This document shows, piece by piece, positions 37,545 to 46,392 of a stretch of 64,000 bases of DNA. The notes beneath the pieces were generated by a model. It worked only from the letters and a program-made list of their open reading frames with translations. It was not told the DNA's origin and searched no databases. Source of the DNA: Maribellus comscasis (lineage in GTDB: Bacteria; Bacteroidota; Bacteroidia; Bacteroidales; Prolixibacteraceae); contig NZ_CP046401.1 of NCBI RefSeq assembly GCF_009762775.1, positions 3,224,001 through 3,288,000 on the forward strand, written 5' to 3'. The translations under genes and the position numbers were made by a program. Every line of letters begins with the position of its first letter. Position 1 is the stretch's first letter.

Positions 37545-40500
37545 ATGAAGAAATTAACCGAATTTTCTGTCAATTACCCGGTTACAATACTGATGGTCGT
37601 TCTGGGAGTTGTCCTCCTGGGATACATCTCGTACGATAAGCTGGGTGTTGACTTGTTCCCCGACTTAAATTCGCCGCGGATTTTTGTCGAAGTCCAGTCC
37701 GGAGAGCGGCCCCCGGAAGAAATGGAAAAACAGTTTGTGGAAGATATCGAAGCACTTGCCATTCGCCAGTCCGATGTTATACAGGTCACTTCTGTTTCAA
37801 AAGTGGGTTCTGCTCAAATAACCGTGGAGTATGACTGGAATAAAGATATGGATGAGGCTTTTCTCGATTTGCAAAAAGCCTTAAATACACTCACCCAAAA
37901 TTCCGAAATTGATGAGCTGACAATAACCCAACATGATCCAAATACTTCGCCGGTGATGATTATCGGTTTAACTCATTCTGAAATTAAAGACATGAATGAG
38001 TTGCGAAAAGCAGCCGAAAATTATATCCGTAACGAACTGGTTAGGTTGGAAGGTGTTGCCGAGGTTGAACTTTCCGGGGAGGAGGAAGCCGAAGTAATAA
38101 TCCAAACCGATCCTTACCGTTTGGAAGCACAGGATCTCACAATGGACGAGATAAGTACCCGTATTCAAAGTTTCAATACCAGTGTTTCCGGGGGAAGCAT
38201 TAGTGAAATGGGAATGCAATACATTGTTAAGGGAGTTAGTATGCTCCAGAGTACCGAAGATTTCGAAAATTTAATTGTTGGATATAAAGCAGTTCGCGAA
38301 GTTGCCGATGGCGAAGCAACTGTTTCTATGGCTCCTATCTTTCTGAAAGACGTTGCAACTGTGTCTTTTGGAAATAAAGAACCTGAGAATATCGTTCACA
38401 TTAATGGCGAGCGTTGTATTGGTCTTGCTGTTTATAAAGAAACAAAATACAATACGGTTAAAGCTGTTGAACAAATCAATGAATCACTGGCAGATATTGA
38501 AAAAGCGCTGCCCGGCTATCATTTAACCCAGGTAACAAACCAGGGAAGATTTATTAGCCAGGCTATCGGAGAAGTTGAAGAATCAGCTTTGCTTGGTATT
38601 TTACTGGCGGTTGTTATTCTTTTTATTTTCCTTCGCCGGTTTGGCACAACATTGATTGTTAGTGTTGCAATTCCAATATCAATAATTGCCACATTTAATT
38701 TGATGTATTTCAATGATCTCACCATCAATATAATGACGTTGGGAGGTTTGGCGCTTGGAGCAGGTATGCTTGTGGATAATGCAATTGTGGTTATGGAAAA
38801 TATATTCCGAAACCACGAAAACGGGTTAAGCGCCAAGGAATCAGCCGTAATCGGGACTTCACAGGTTGGTGGGGCAATTACTGCTTCAACAATCACCACA
38901 ATCGTAGTATTCCTTCCAATTGTTTATTTGCATGGCGCGTCAGGAGAATTGTTTAAAGACCAGGCATGGACGGTGGCTTTTTCGTTAATTTCTTCACTTT
39001 TTGTAGCCATCTTCTTAATCCCTATGATGTATCACAGGTTTTACAGGAACAAAAAGATGCCTGTGAAACAAAAATCAGTTAAAGTAGGTGGTTACGGTCG
39101 TTTTCTTGAAAAGATACTAAAGGCAAAGTGGTTGGTTATCATTTTGGCAACTGCTTTAGTAGCCGGTTCAGTATTTTTGGTTCCAATGATCGGTACAGAA
39201 TTTATGCCCAAAACTGAAACCCGGGAATTTACAGTTGATTTAAAACTACAGGAGGGAACAGAGTTGAGCCGAACTGAATCGACGGTAAAAAATATTGAAA
39301 ACATTCTTACAGATTATTTAGGTGAGAATTTGGATAATATATATTCTCATGCAGGCCCTTCCAGTGGGATAGCCAGCGATGAGACCTCCGTTTTCCAAGG
39401 CGAAAATACAGCTGAAATTAAGGTGATTTTGAAAGAAGAAGCAACAGTTACTTCAGAGACTGTAATTGAAACTCTTGATAAACTTTTATCTGGTGTTGAA
39501 GGACTTGAGGCTACATTCACACAAGAAGAAAGCGCACTGAAGTCTATTCTTGGAACAGATGAAGCCCCTGTGGTTGTCGAAGTCAGAGGAGAAGAAATGG
39601 AAGAAATTGAAGCCATTGTAACTCAGGTTAAAGAAAGGATGGTAGGAATGTCAGGGTTGTTTAATATCCAGTCTTCGATAGAGCATGGTGCTCCTGAAGT
39701 TGAAATTAAAGTTGACAGGGTGCGTGCCGGAATGTATGGAGTTGATATAAGCTCAGTAATCAGCCAGCTGCAGGAACAACTTGAAGGAATGAATGCCGGA
39801 GAGCTCGAAAAAGAGGGCGAAATGCAGGATATAACCATTAAAGTTCCTGAAAAAGGATTGCATGAAATTGACGAATTGACCATTACCTCCGGAACTCAGG
39901 TGTTCCGTTTGAATGAAATTGCCGAAATTTCTTATGGAGTTTCTCCCAAAGAGATTTTCAGAAGAAATCAAAACAGGATAGGAAAAGTTACTGCACAATT
40001 GGAAAAGGGAGTTGCCCTCGACCATGTGGCTAATCAAATTCGCGAGGCAACATCCTCAATTGAGCTGCCACAGAATTATCGGATTTTGGTAACCGGTGAA
40101 GAAGAAAAACGTCAGGATTCGATGGCGAACCTTGGTTTCGCGCTTTTGCTATCAATTGTATTGGTTTATATGGTAATGGCTTCGCAGTTTGAATCACTTA
40201 TTCACCCGTTTACTATTTTGTTAACAATCCCACTGGCAGTGGTAGGAAGTATAGTCACATTCTTTTTATTAGGGAAAACCCTGAATATAATGGCCATAAT
40301 AGGTGTGATTATGCTGGTAGGTATTGCTGTAAACGATTCTATTATTTTGGTTGATCGCATCAACCAGTTAATACGTGAAGGAGTAAACCGGAAGGATGCA
40401 ATTTTATTGGCCGGTCAGCAACGAATCCGACCAATTATTATGACCAGCTTAACTACAATCCTGGCATTGCTGCCGCTCACCATAGGCTTTGGAGAAAGTG

Positions 40501-40655
40501 CTTCACTCAGGTCTCCAATGGCAATGGCTGTTATCGGAGGTTTGGTTACATCAACCCTGTTGACATTGGTTGTTATTCCTTGTGTTTACGACGTATTAGA
40601 CAGGTTTAAAGGATTGTTTACAAATAAAAAAGAGACTGCGGTTGAGCAAGTTTAA
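37545..40655 (+). CDS. RND efflux pump (HAE-1-like) permease
   Basis: Inner-membrane proton-driven efflux pump of 1036 residues, the usual AcrB-family length. TM1 at ~10-30, two periplasmic loops, and two TM blocks (~335-500 and ~855-1020). The TM4 signature is LALGAGMLVDNAIVVMENIF, with Asp411 followed by Asn412; AcrB has two Asp here, but the single-Asp form is common in Gram-positive and Bacteroidota RND pumps. The TM10-11 region has a Lys/Asn pattern (LVGIAVNDSIILVDRIN). It is followed by a second, larger RND protein, so the pair could form a mixed trimer as MdtB/MdtC do; that is inference. Confidence 0.93.
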   Translation: MKKLTEFSVNYPVTILMVVLGVVLLGYISYDKLGVDLFPDLNSPRIFVEVQSGERPPEEMEKQFVEDIEALAIRQSDVIQVTSVSKVGSAQITVEYDWNKDMDEAFLDLQKALNTLTQNSEIDELTITQHDPNTSPVMIIGLTHSEIKDMNELRKAAENYIRNELVRLEGVAEVELSGEEEAEVIIQTDPYRLEAQDLTMDEISTRIQSFNTSVSGGSISEMGMQYIVKGVSMLQSTEDFENLIVGYKAVREVADGEATVSMAPIFLKDVATVSFGNKEPENIVHINGERCIGLAVYKETKYNTVKAVEQINESLADIEKALPGYHLTQVTNQGRFISQAIGEVEESALLGILLAVVILFIFLRRFGTTLIVSVAIPISIIATFNLMYFNDLTINIMTLGGLALGAGMLVDNAIVVMENIFRNHENGLSAKESAVIGTSQVGGAITASTITTIVVFLPIVYLHGASGELFKDQAWTVAFSLISSLFVAIFLIPMMYHRFYRNKKMPVKQKSVKVGGYGRFLEKILKAKWLVIILATALVAGSVFLVPMIGTEFMPKTETREFTVDLKLQEGTELSRTESTVKNIENILTDYLGENLDNIYSHAGPSSGIASDETSVFQGENTAEIKVILKEEATVTSETVIETLDKLLSGVEGLEATFTQEESALKSILGTDEAPVVVEVRGEEMEEIEAIVTQVKERMVGMSGLFNIQSSIEHGAPEVEIKVDRVRAGMYGVDISSVISQLQEQLEGMNAGELEKEGEMQDITIKVPEKGLHEIDELTITSGTQVFRLNEIAEISYGVSPKEIFRRNQNRIGKVTAQLEKGVALDHVANQIREATSSIELPQNYRILVTGEEEKRQDSMANLGFALLLSIVLVYMVMASQFESLIHPFTILLTIPLAVVGSIVTFFLLGKTLNIMAIIGVIMLVGIAVNDSIILVDRINQLIREGVNRKDAILLAGQQRIRPIIMTSLTTILALLPLTIGFGESASLRSPMAMAVIGGLVTSTLLTLVVIPCVYDVLDRFKGLFTNKKETAVEQV

Positions 40656-40672
40656 TTTCATAAATTCTAAGG

Positions 40673-40765
40673 ATGAAACGAGCCGGAATTAAATATTATC
40701 AAAAAAAAGAAAAATATATTGTTGGCGGGTTCCGTGTGTTTCATGTAAAATTTAAAAAATCATAG
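40673..40765 (+). CDS. Possible 30-residue basic small protein
   Basis: A short open frame begins with ATG at 40673, 17 bases after the stop of the RND gene, and ends at TAG 5 bases before the ATG of the RND-ABC fusion. It would encode 30 residues, of which ten are Lys or Arg, beginning MKRAGIKYYQKKEKY. Spacing fits an operon gene, and it is in a different frame from both neighbours. It may be chance, or a leader coupling translation of the fusion gene. Only conservation could decide. Confidence 0.3.
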   Translation: MKRAGIKYYQKKEKYIVGGFRVFHVKFKKS

Positions 40766-40770
40766 GGCAC

Positions 40771-43700
40771 ATGAAATTCATCATAAGCAGAAAAATATTC
40801 ATCACCATGCTTTTTACGGGACTTACCCTTTTGGGCTATGTCTCTTATCAGCGGCTTGAGGTTGAGTTAATGCCAAATGCCGAACTCCCTATGCTGTTTG
40901 TATCCATTAATTCCAGGGTGGAAGTTGACCCGAATTATATGGAAAATCAGGCAGTAATTCCGATTGAGGGTGCAATTGGGACAATGGAAGGTATCGAGAG
41001 CATGGAATCCTCCTTAAACAACCGAACGGCATCTATCCAGGTAAATTTTAAACAAAATGTAAATTTTAAGTATACTTTTCTGAAACTGCAGGAAAAGATT
41101 CAGCAGGTTACCGATAATCTGGATGAGAATTTTATAGTAACCGTAAACAGGGTTGATTTGGAGTCGCTTAGCAATCAGTTTATGGAAGTGCAAATCCGGG
41201 GTAGCGGCGGTACTGACCGAATTCGGAATATTGTTGATGAGGAGATAACAGCTGAAATGGAAAATATTGATGGAGTTGCTTCTGTTACCGTTTATGGTGG
41301 GAAGGAGAAATCCATTGAAGTTACATACGACGCTGGAGCCTGTGAGGCATACGATATTACTCCGTCTCAAATTCAACGGGCTATTTCGGAGAGTTCAACG
41401 GCGCGTACTTTTGCCGGGTATCTGCATGATTCGCAAAAACAATACTTTGTGCATGTTACCGCTGAATATGACAATGTTTCAGATATTGAAAATATTGTTG
41501 TTGCCGATGGGCCAATTTTCCTGAAAGATGTTGCCGATATTTATTTTGGTGTAAAAGAAGAAGAAACGATTAGCAGGGTAAACGGTTTGGATGCCGTTTC
41601 GATGATTCTGGTCTCCGATTCCCAGGCCAATCTTATCGACCTTTCTCATGCTGTAGACGAAGAAATTCAGCGTTTAAACAATGAGCTTGCTGTCAAAGAT
41701 GTTGAGATCGTTGTGCAAACCAACTCTGCCGAAACAATGGAAGACAACATTAACCAGATAATGAACCTGGCACTGGTGGGAGGTCTTTTAGCCATTTTCG
41801 TATTATGGATGTTTCTGAAAAATCTGAAAATTGTTTCTTTTATTGCTCTCGCAATACCAATTTCAGTTTTTACTGCATTTAATCTTTTCTATGCCTTTAA
41901 TATTTCGTTAAACAGTTTAACATTGGTTGGATTGGTTCTGGCTATAGGAATGTTGCTGGACAACAGTGTTGTAGTACTGGAAAATATTTACCGGCTTTCG
42001 GGGAAACGTTACGATGCGGATACAGCAGTAGTTCAGGGAACTCAGGAGGTTTGGAGATCAATTGTTGCAGCAACATTAACCACGGTAACTGTATTTTTAC
42101 CCTTTGTGTTTTCAACCGATTACATGATTCAGTTGCTTGGAAATCACGTTGGCGTGTCTATTATCTCAACTTTAATGGTTTCTCTGTTTGTTGCGTTACT
42201 TCTTATTCCAATGGCAGCGCACGTTTTACTGAGAGGAAAATCGTCGCACAATATTTTTTATGAAAAGGTTACAACAAATAACCGGATTATTCAAATTTAT
42301 ATTCTTTTACTGAAGTCAAGTATGAGAAAACCTGCAGGCACAGTAATTGGTGCAATTGTAGTTTTCTTTATAACTGTATTTGTCGTTTTGGCAATTAGTG
42401 TTAGTAACCTTCAGGAAGTGGAAGAGACAGAATTCTCGGTGTATGTAACTATGCCTACCGGTTCAACACTTGAAAAGACAGATTTAGTTGTTAAGGAAAT
42501 AGAAAGCCGTTTGGAAGACCTGGAGGAGAAACAGGATGTCAGCTCAAGAATTGAGGAAGATGAAGCGGTATTAACCATTGTTTTGAAAGAAGATTATAAA
42601 GATATTGCAGATCGAACCGTCGCTGAAATTAAGTCTGATGTCGAAGATCGGTTTGACAATATATCACAGGGAGAAATTAGTTTAACTGCACCTACATCCA
42701 GTTCGAGCTTTCGTGGCGGCGGCGGTGGAATGGGAGGTGGCGGAACCGAGAATTTTAGCCGCTTTTTGGGAATTGGCTCAAATCAGGAACAAATCATTAT
42801 AAAAGGAGAAGATTTCGATATAATGAAAGGTGTTGCGGAAGATCTGGAATATTATATCGAGGATCTGGAATCGATACGCAGCGTAAGGTTAAGTGTTTCC
42901 AGTAATCAACCTGAAATTCACCTGCATTTTAACCAGTTACTTTTAACTGATTATGGTATTAACTTAGGAAATATCACTTCAGAGCTTTCAACTTTTTCGC
43001 GCGAATTTACATCGGGTGCCACATTTAAGCAGGGGACCGAGGAATACGAAATTGTTATTAAGGAAAAGCTTGATGACGGAGAAGAGGAAGAAGACACGGA
43101 TAAAGGGATTGACGATTTGCGAATGTTGCAAATAAGTAATTCAGAAGGTGCAACTTACGATTTACAGGATCTGGCAGAACTGATTTACGATGAAGGGATG
43201 TCGAGGATTACGCGTGTAAATCAGGAAAAACAGATTGAAGTAACCTACCAGTTTGTCGAAGAGGCAGAACAATCAAAGGATCTTTTGGAAGCTTACCGTC
43301 TTGAAATTGACCAAATCGTAGAATCGTACAAACTTCCGTCGGGAGTGGCGGTAGAAGTCGTTCATGAGGAAGATCAATATTCAGAGTTCTATTTTCTTAT
43401 TGCAGCTGCATTTATCCTGATTTTGATGATTCTGGCTTCTGTATTTGAATCGCTTTCAACACCTTTTGTCTTAATGTTTTCTGTTCCTTTGGCAGCTATC
43501 GGTTCATTCCTTGCATTGATATTTACCGGAAACAGTTTGTTTAACGCCAATACATTAATGGGTTTTCTTATTTTGCTTGGCGTGGTTGTAAACAACGGTA
43601 TTATTTTAATTGACTATACCAATATACTTCGTAAAAGAGGTTATCGGAAGTCTCGCGCTTTAATGACAGCCGGCCTTTCCAGAGTGCGTCCGATTTTAAT

Positions 43701-45495
43701 TACCGCCATTACAACTATTGTTGCCATGTTTCCTTTGGCAATGGGACAGGCAGAATATGTGGGTGCTATTGGAGCTCCGTTTGCAATTACAGTAATTGGC
43801 GGTTTAGCGTTTAGTACAATACTCACACTTATATTTATCCCGACTTTATACGCCGGTCTTGAGAATGCAATCGACTGGATAAATTCATTGAGCTGGCCTT
43901 TGAAAATAGGACAACTGTCTGTGTTTATTGTTGGCTCAATATACATCTATCTCGAAGTGAATACCTTTATCTGGCAGTTACTCGATTTTATGATACTGAT
44001 AATAGCGGTTCCCGGTATTACTGCTTTTGTTATGACAAGTTTACGCCAGGCCAGTTCAAAAGTAATCGACGAAGAGCAAGCAATAACAATTAAAATCAGG
44101 AGACTGGTTAAGATCTATGATCGGGACAACAGATTTGTTCGTGAATGGAAATCAGGTATAAAAATTCGTGAACGTGCCGGGTTAACCAAGGATTATAAAC
44201 ACATAAGAGATTTTTATGACCTTGTTTGGCAGCTCCCCTTATTTATTTTCCTGGTTTATTTCACCTTTATTTATATGGAAAATAATTTATGGATGTGGGT
44301 AATGTCACATGTCGTTTTCTTTTATTTGTTTTTATTATACGTTCCGTTTAACCAGGTGATGATTAACAAATATGAATCTACATCAAAACCTGTATATCTT
44401 AAAATAAACCGAGTCGTTAAAAATCTTATTTACTGGCTTACTCCATTATTATTTCTGTTTATTTTCTTTAAGCGGTGGGATAATCTGGGAATGGTGATTT
44501 TTGTGGCTATAATTTGGTTATTGTTACTTGTAATATATACCTCAGGAGAATACATTCAAAAGAAAAACCTCAATATTGCCAGGATTAGCGGGCGTTTTGC
44601 TGGTTTACGAAGAGGATTTTTTACGATTGTACGGCAAATACCAATAATTGGAAAGCGAAAAAAACCGTTCAGGGCATTAAATGGCGTATCGCTTGAAATA
44701 AAAACCGGAATGTTTGGACTACTCGGTCCGAATGGTGCCGGTAAATCAACCATGATGAGGATTGTTTGTGGTATTTTGGAACAGAGCTACGGCAAGATAT
44801 GGATTAACGGAATGGATACCCAGAAATACAGGGAAGAATTGCAGGGCTTAATTGGGTACTTGCCACAGGCTTTTGGTACTTACGAAAATATGTCCGCATG
44901 GGACTTTTTAGATTACCAGGCGATTTTGAAAGGAATTAAAGATACGAAGATAAGAAACGAACGCCTGGAGTACGTGCTGAAGAGTGTTCATATGTTTGAG
45001 AGAAAAGACGATAAAATAGGTTCATTCTCCGGTGGAATGAAACAAAGAATTGGTATAGCCCAAATTCTTCTAAATCTGCCAAGAATTCTTGTTGTTGATG
45101 AACCTACCGCAGGTCTTGACCCAAGGGAAAGGATACGATTCCGTAACCTGCTTGTTGAACTGAGCAGGGAAAGAATTGTAATTTTCTCAACACATATTAT
45201 AGAAGATATTTCAAGTTCCTGTAACCAGGTAGCTGTAATCAACAGGGGTAATCTCAAATATTTTGGTACGCCGAACGATATGGTCAAAATGGGAGACAAC
45301 TTTGTATGGCATTTTTCTATTCCGGCGAAAGAGTTCGATACATTTGCAAATAAACAAATGATTGTTCACCACATGCGCGACGGAGAGAATATAAAAGTTC
45401 GCTGCCTTGCAAAAGAAAAACCAGCGGAAAATGCAGTAAACGTGCCTCCACATCTTGAAGATGCTTATTTGTGCTTACTAAAAGATTTCGTTTAA
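40771..45495 (+). CDS. RND efflux pump fused to a six-TM linker and an ABC ATPase
   Basis: A continuous 1574-residue frame. Residues ~1-1035 are a full RND pump (TM1 ~8-25, TM4 signature VLAIGMLLDNSVVVLENIY with Asp397-Asn398, second TM block ~870-1035) with a Gly-rich loop at ~647-658. Residues ~1040-1265 add about six TM helices in three pairs, separated by a charged loop. Residues ~1285-1574 are a complete ABC ATPase: Walker A GPNGAGKST (1319-1327, Lys1325), Q-loop Gln1366, signature SGGMKQR (Ser1420), Walker B VVDEP (Asp1443, Glu1444), switch His1475, and the C-terminal extension seen in the ATPase at 30657. Both energy modules look intact. It precedes an ABC-2 permease gene by 12 bases. 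Misassembly is unlikely as the frame is continuous and codon use is even. Confidence 0.9.
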   Translation: MKFIISRKIFITMLFTGLTLLGYVSYQRLEVELMPNAELPMLFVSINSRVEVDPNYMENQAVIPIEGAIGTMEGIESMESSLNNRTASIQVNFKQNVNFKYTFLKLQEKIQQVTDNLDENFIVTVNRVDLESLSNQFMEVQIRGSGGTDRIRNIVDEEITAEMENIDGVASVTVYGGKEKSIEVTYDAGACEAYDITPSQIQRAISESSTARTFAGYLHDSQKQYFVHVTAEYDNVSDIENIVVADGPIFLKDVADIYFGVKEEETISRVNGLDAVSMILVSDSQANLIDLSHAVDEEIQRLNNELAVKDVEIVVQTNSAETMEDNINQIMNLALVGGLLAIFVLWMFLKNLKIVSFIALAIPISVFTAFNLFYAFNISLNSLTLVGLVLAIGMLLDNSVVVLENIYRLSGKRYDADTAVVQGTQEVWRSIVAATLTTVTVFLPFVFSTDYMIQLLGNHVGVSIISTLMVSLFVALLLIPMAAHVLLRGKSSHNIFYEKVTTNNRIIQIYILLLKSSMRKPAGTVIGAIVVFFITVFVVLAISVSNLQEVEETEFSVYVTMPTGSTLEKTDLVVKEIESRLEDLEEKQDVSSRIEEDEAVLTIVLKEDYKDIADRTVAEIKSDVEDRFDNISQGEISLTAPTSSSSFRGGGGGMGGGGTENFSRFLGIGSNQEQIIIKGEDFDIMKGVAEDLEYYIEDLESIRSVRLSVSSNQPEIHLHFNQLLLTDYGINLGNITSELSTFSREFTSGATFKQGTEEYEIVIKEKLDDGEEEEDTDKGIDDLRMLQISNSEGATYDLQDLAELIYDEGMSRITRVNQEKQIEVTYQFVEEAEQSKDLLEAYRLEIDQIVESYKLPSGVAVEVVHEEDQYSEFYFLIAAAFILILMILASVFESLSTPFVLMFSVPLAAIGSFLALIFTGNSLFNANTLMGFLILLGVVVNNGIILIDYTNILRKRGYRKSRALMTAGLSRVRPILITAITTIVAMFPLAMGQAEYVGAIGAPFAITVIGGLAFSTILTLIFIPTLYAGLENAIDWINSLSWPLKIGQLSVFIVGSIYIYLEVNTFIWQLLDFMILIIAVPGITAFVMTSLRQASSKVIDEEQAITIKIRRLVKIYDRDNRFVREWKSGIKIRERAGLTKDYKHIRDFYDLVWQLPLFIFLVYFTFIYMENNLWMWVMSHVVFFYLFLLYVPFNQVMINKYESTSKPVYLKINRVVKNLIYWLTPLLFLFIFFKRWDNLGMVIFVAIIWLLLLVIYTSGEYIQKKNLNIARISGRFAGLRRGFFTIVRQIPIIGKRKKPFRALNGVSLEIKTGMFGLLGPNGAGKSTMMRIVCGILEQSYGKIWINGMDTQKYREELQGLIGYLPQAFGTYENMSAWDFLDYQAILKGIKDTKIRNERLEYVLKSVHMFERKDDKIGSFSGGMKQRIGIAQILLNLPRILVVDEPTAGLDPRERIRFRNLLVELSRERIVIFSTHIIEDISSSCNQVAVINRGNLKYFGTPNDMVKMGDNFVWHFSIPAKEFDTFANKQMIVHHMRDGENIKVRCLAKEKPAENAVNVPPHLEDAYLCLLKDFV

Positions 45496-45507
45496 AACTG
45501 AAAGCAA

Positions 45508-46224
45508 ATGAAAAACTTAAATATTAGAAACCGACTGATCATATTTATTAAGATGATTCGGTATAATCTGAGAATAATTTTTGCCAATAAGTTTATATGG
45601 TTTTTGATTGCTGCATTGGCTGTGTTTCTGTTTTTTGCCATCCAAACAGTTATAAACAGGGCAAGTATTAGCGAAGGAACTATTTTTCAACTTTTGATAT
45701 TTCCCGGAATCCTGTTGATTTTTTATCCAACAGTTTTTGGCATTCAGAACGATGATGATTCACGAATGCTGGAAATACTATTTGGAATTCCAAACTACAG
45801 GTATAAAGTATGGCTGGTAAGATTGCTTATGATTTTTAGTCTTATTTTTATCATTATATACTTTTTTGCCGCGTTGGCGTCTGTGCTTTTATACGACATC
45901 AATATTTTTGAAATGGCCTACCAGCTCATGTATCCGATAGTATTTATGGGTGCACTTGCTTTTATGTTTTCAACGTTAATTAAAAACGGAAACGGAACCG
46001 CTGTTGTAATGGTAATAATTGGTGTGGCCTTGTTGATACTTCAGGACGCAATAGAAAGAACACAGTGGAATGTATTTTTAAATCCTTTTCAAATACCTGA
46101 CAATTTGAACGAAGTAATTTGGCAGGGATTAATATCGAAAAACAGAATTTTTCTTGGTGTAGGGATGATTGTATTTATTTTATACGGCCTTTTTAATCTG
46201 CAAAAGAGGGAAAGGTTTGTTTAG
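45508..46224 (+). CDS. ABC-2 type permease subunit
   Basis: A 238-residue membrane protein with six predicted TM helices (about 28-45, 58-78, 103-125, 130-155, 163-178, 212-230). The pattern FGIQNDDDSRMLEILFGIPNYRYKVWLVRL between helices 2 and 3 is the cytoplasmic coupling helix of ABC-2 permeases of the ABC-2/GldF type. It follows the RND-ABC fusion by 12 bases, so its ATPase is most likely the fused domain, while the ATPase at 30657 would serve the permease at 31570; alternatively the four parts make one heteromeric transporter. It ends the cluster and a long-loop terminator follows. Confidence 0.82.
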   Translation: MKNLNIRNRLIIFIKMIRYNLRIIFANKFIWFLIAALAVFLFFAIQTVINRASISEGTIFQLLIFPGILLIFYPTVFGIQNDDDSRMLEILFGIPNYRYKVWLVRLLMIFSLIFIIIYFFAALASVLLYDINIFEMAYQLMYPIVFMGALAFMFSTLIKNGNGTAVVMVIIGVALLILQDAIERTQWNVFLNPFQIPDNLNEVIWQGLISKNRIFLGVGMIVFILYGLFNLQKRERFV

Positions 46225-46252
46225 ATATCTGTGAAGGGCTAGTACCTTGGTT

Positions 46253-46326
46253 AATGCAGGCAAACAAAATGAATCGGCACAAATAATGGAGTTTGTGGGG
46301 GTTGATTGCCTGCATTTACTTTTTTA
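46253..46326 (+). terminator. Long-loop terminator of the efflux cluster
   Basis: An 11-bp perfect stem AATGCAGGCAA (46253-46263) with TTGCCTGCATT (46306-46316), then TACTTTTTTA. The 42-base loop is unusually long, so the structure may also be a regulatory RNA element. Confidence 0.55.
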
Positions 46327-46392
46327 TACTAAAAATCTTTTAACCAATAAATTGAGATAAAATTTTAACTTTGCGGGGCATTTAGTTTTGCT

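Noticed and set aside
44556..45299. Long minus-strand frames inside the fused ABC domain and similar antisense frames elsewhere
   Set aside because: They lie antisense to well-supported domains and carry no motifs or signals of their own.
30657..46224. Polyketide or antibiotic biosynthetic cluster
   Set aside because: No biosynthetic enzyme lies in or beside the cluster; the genes are transport machinery only.
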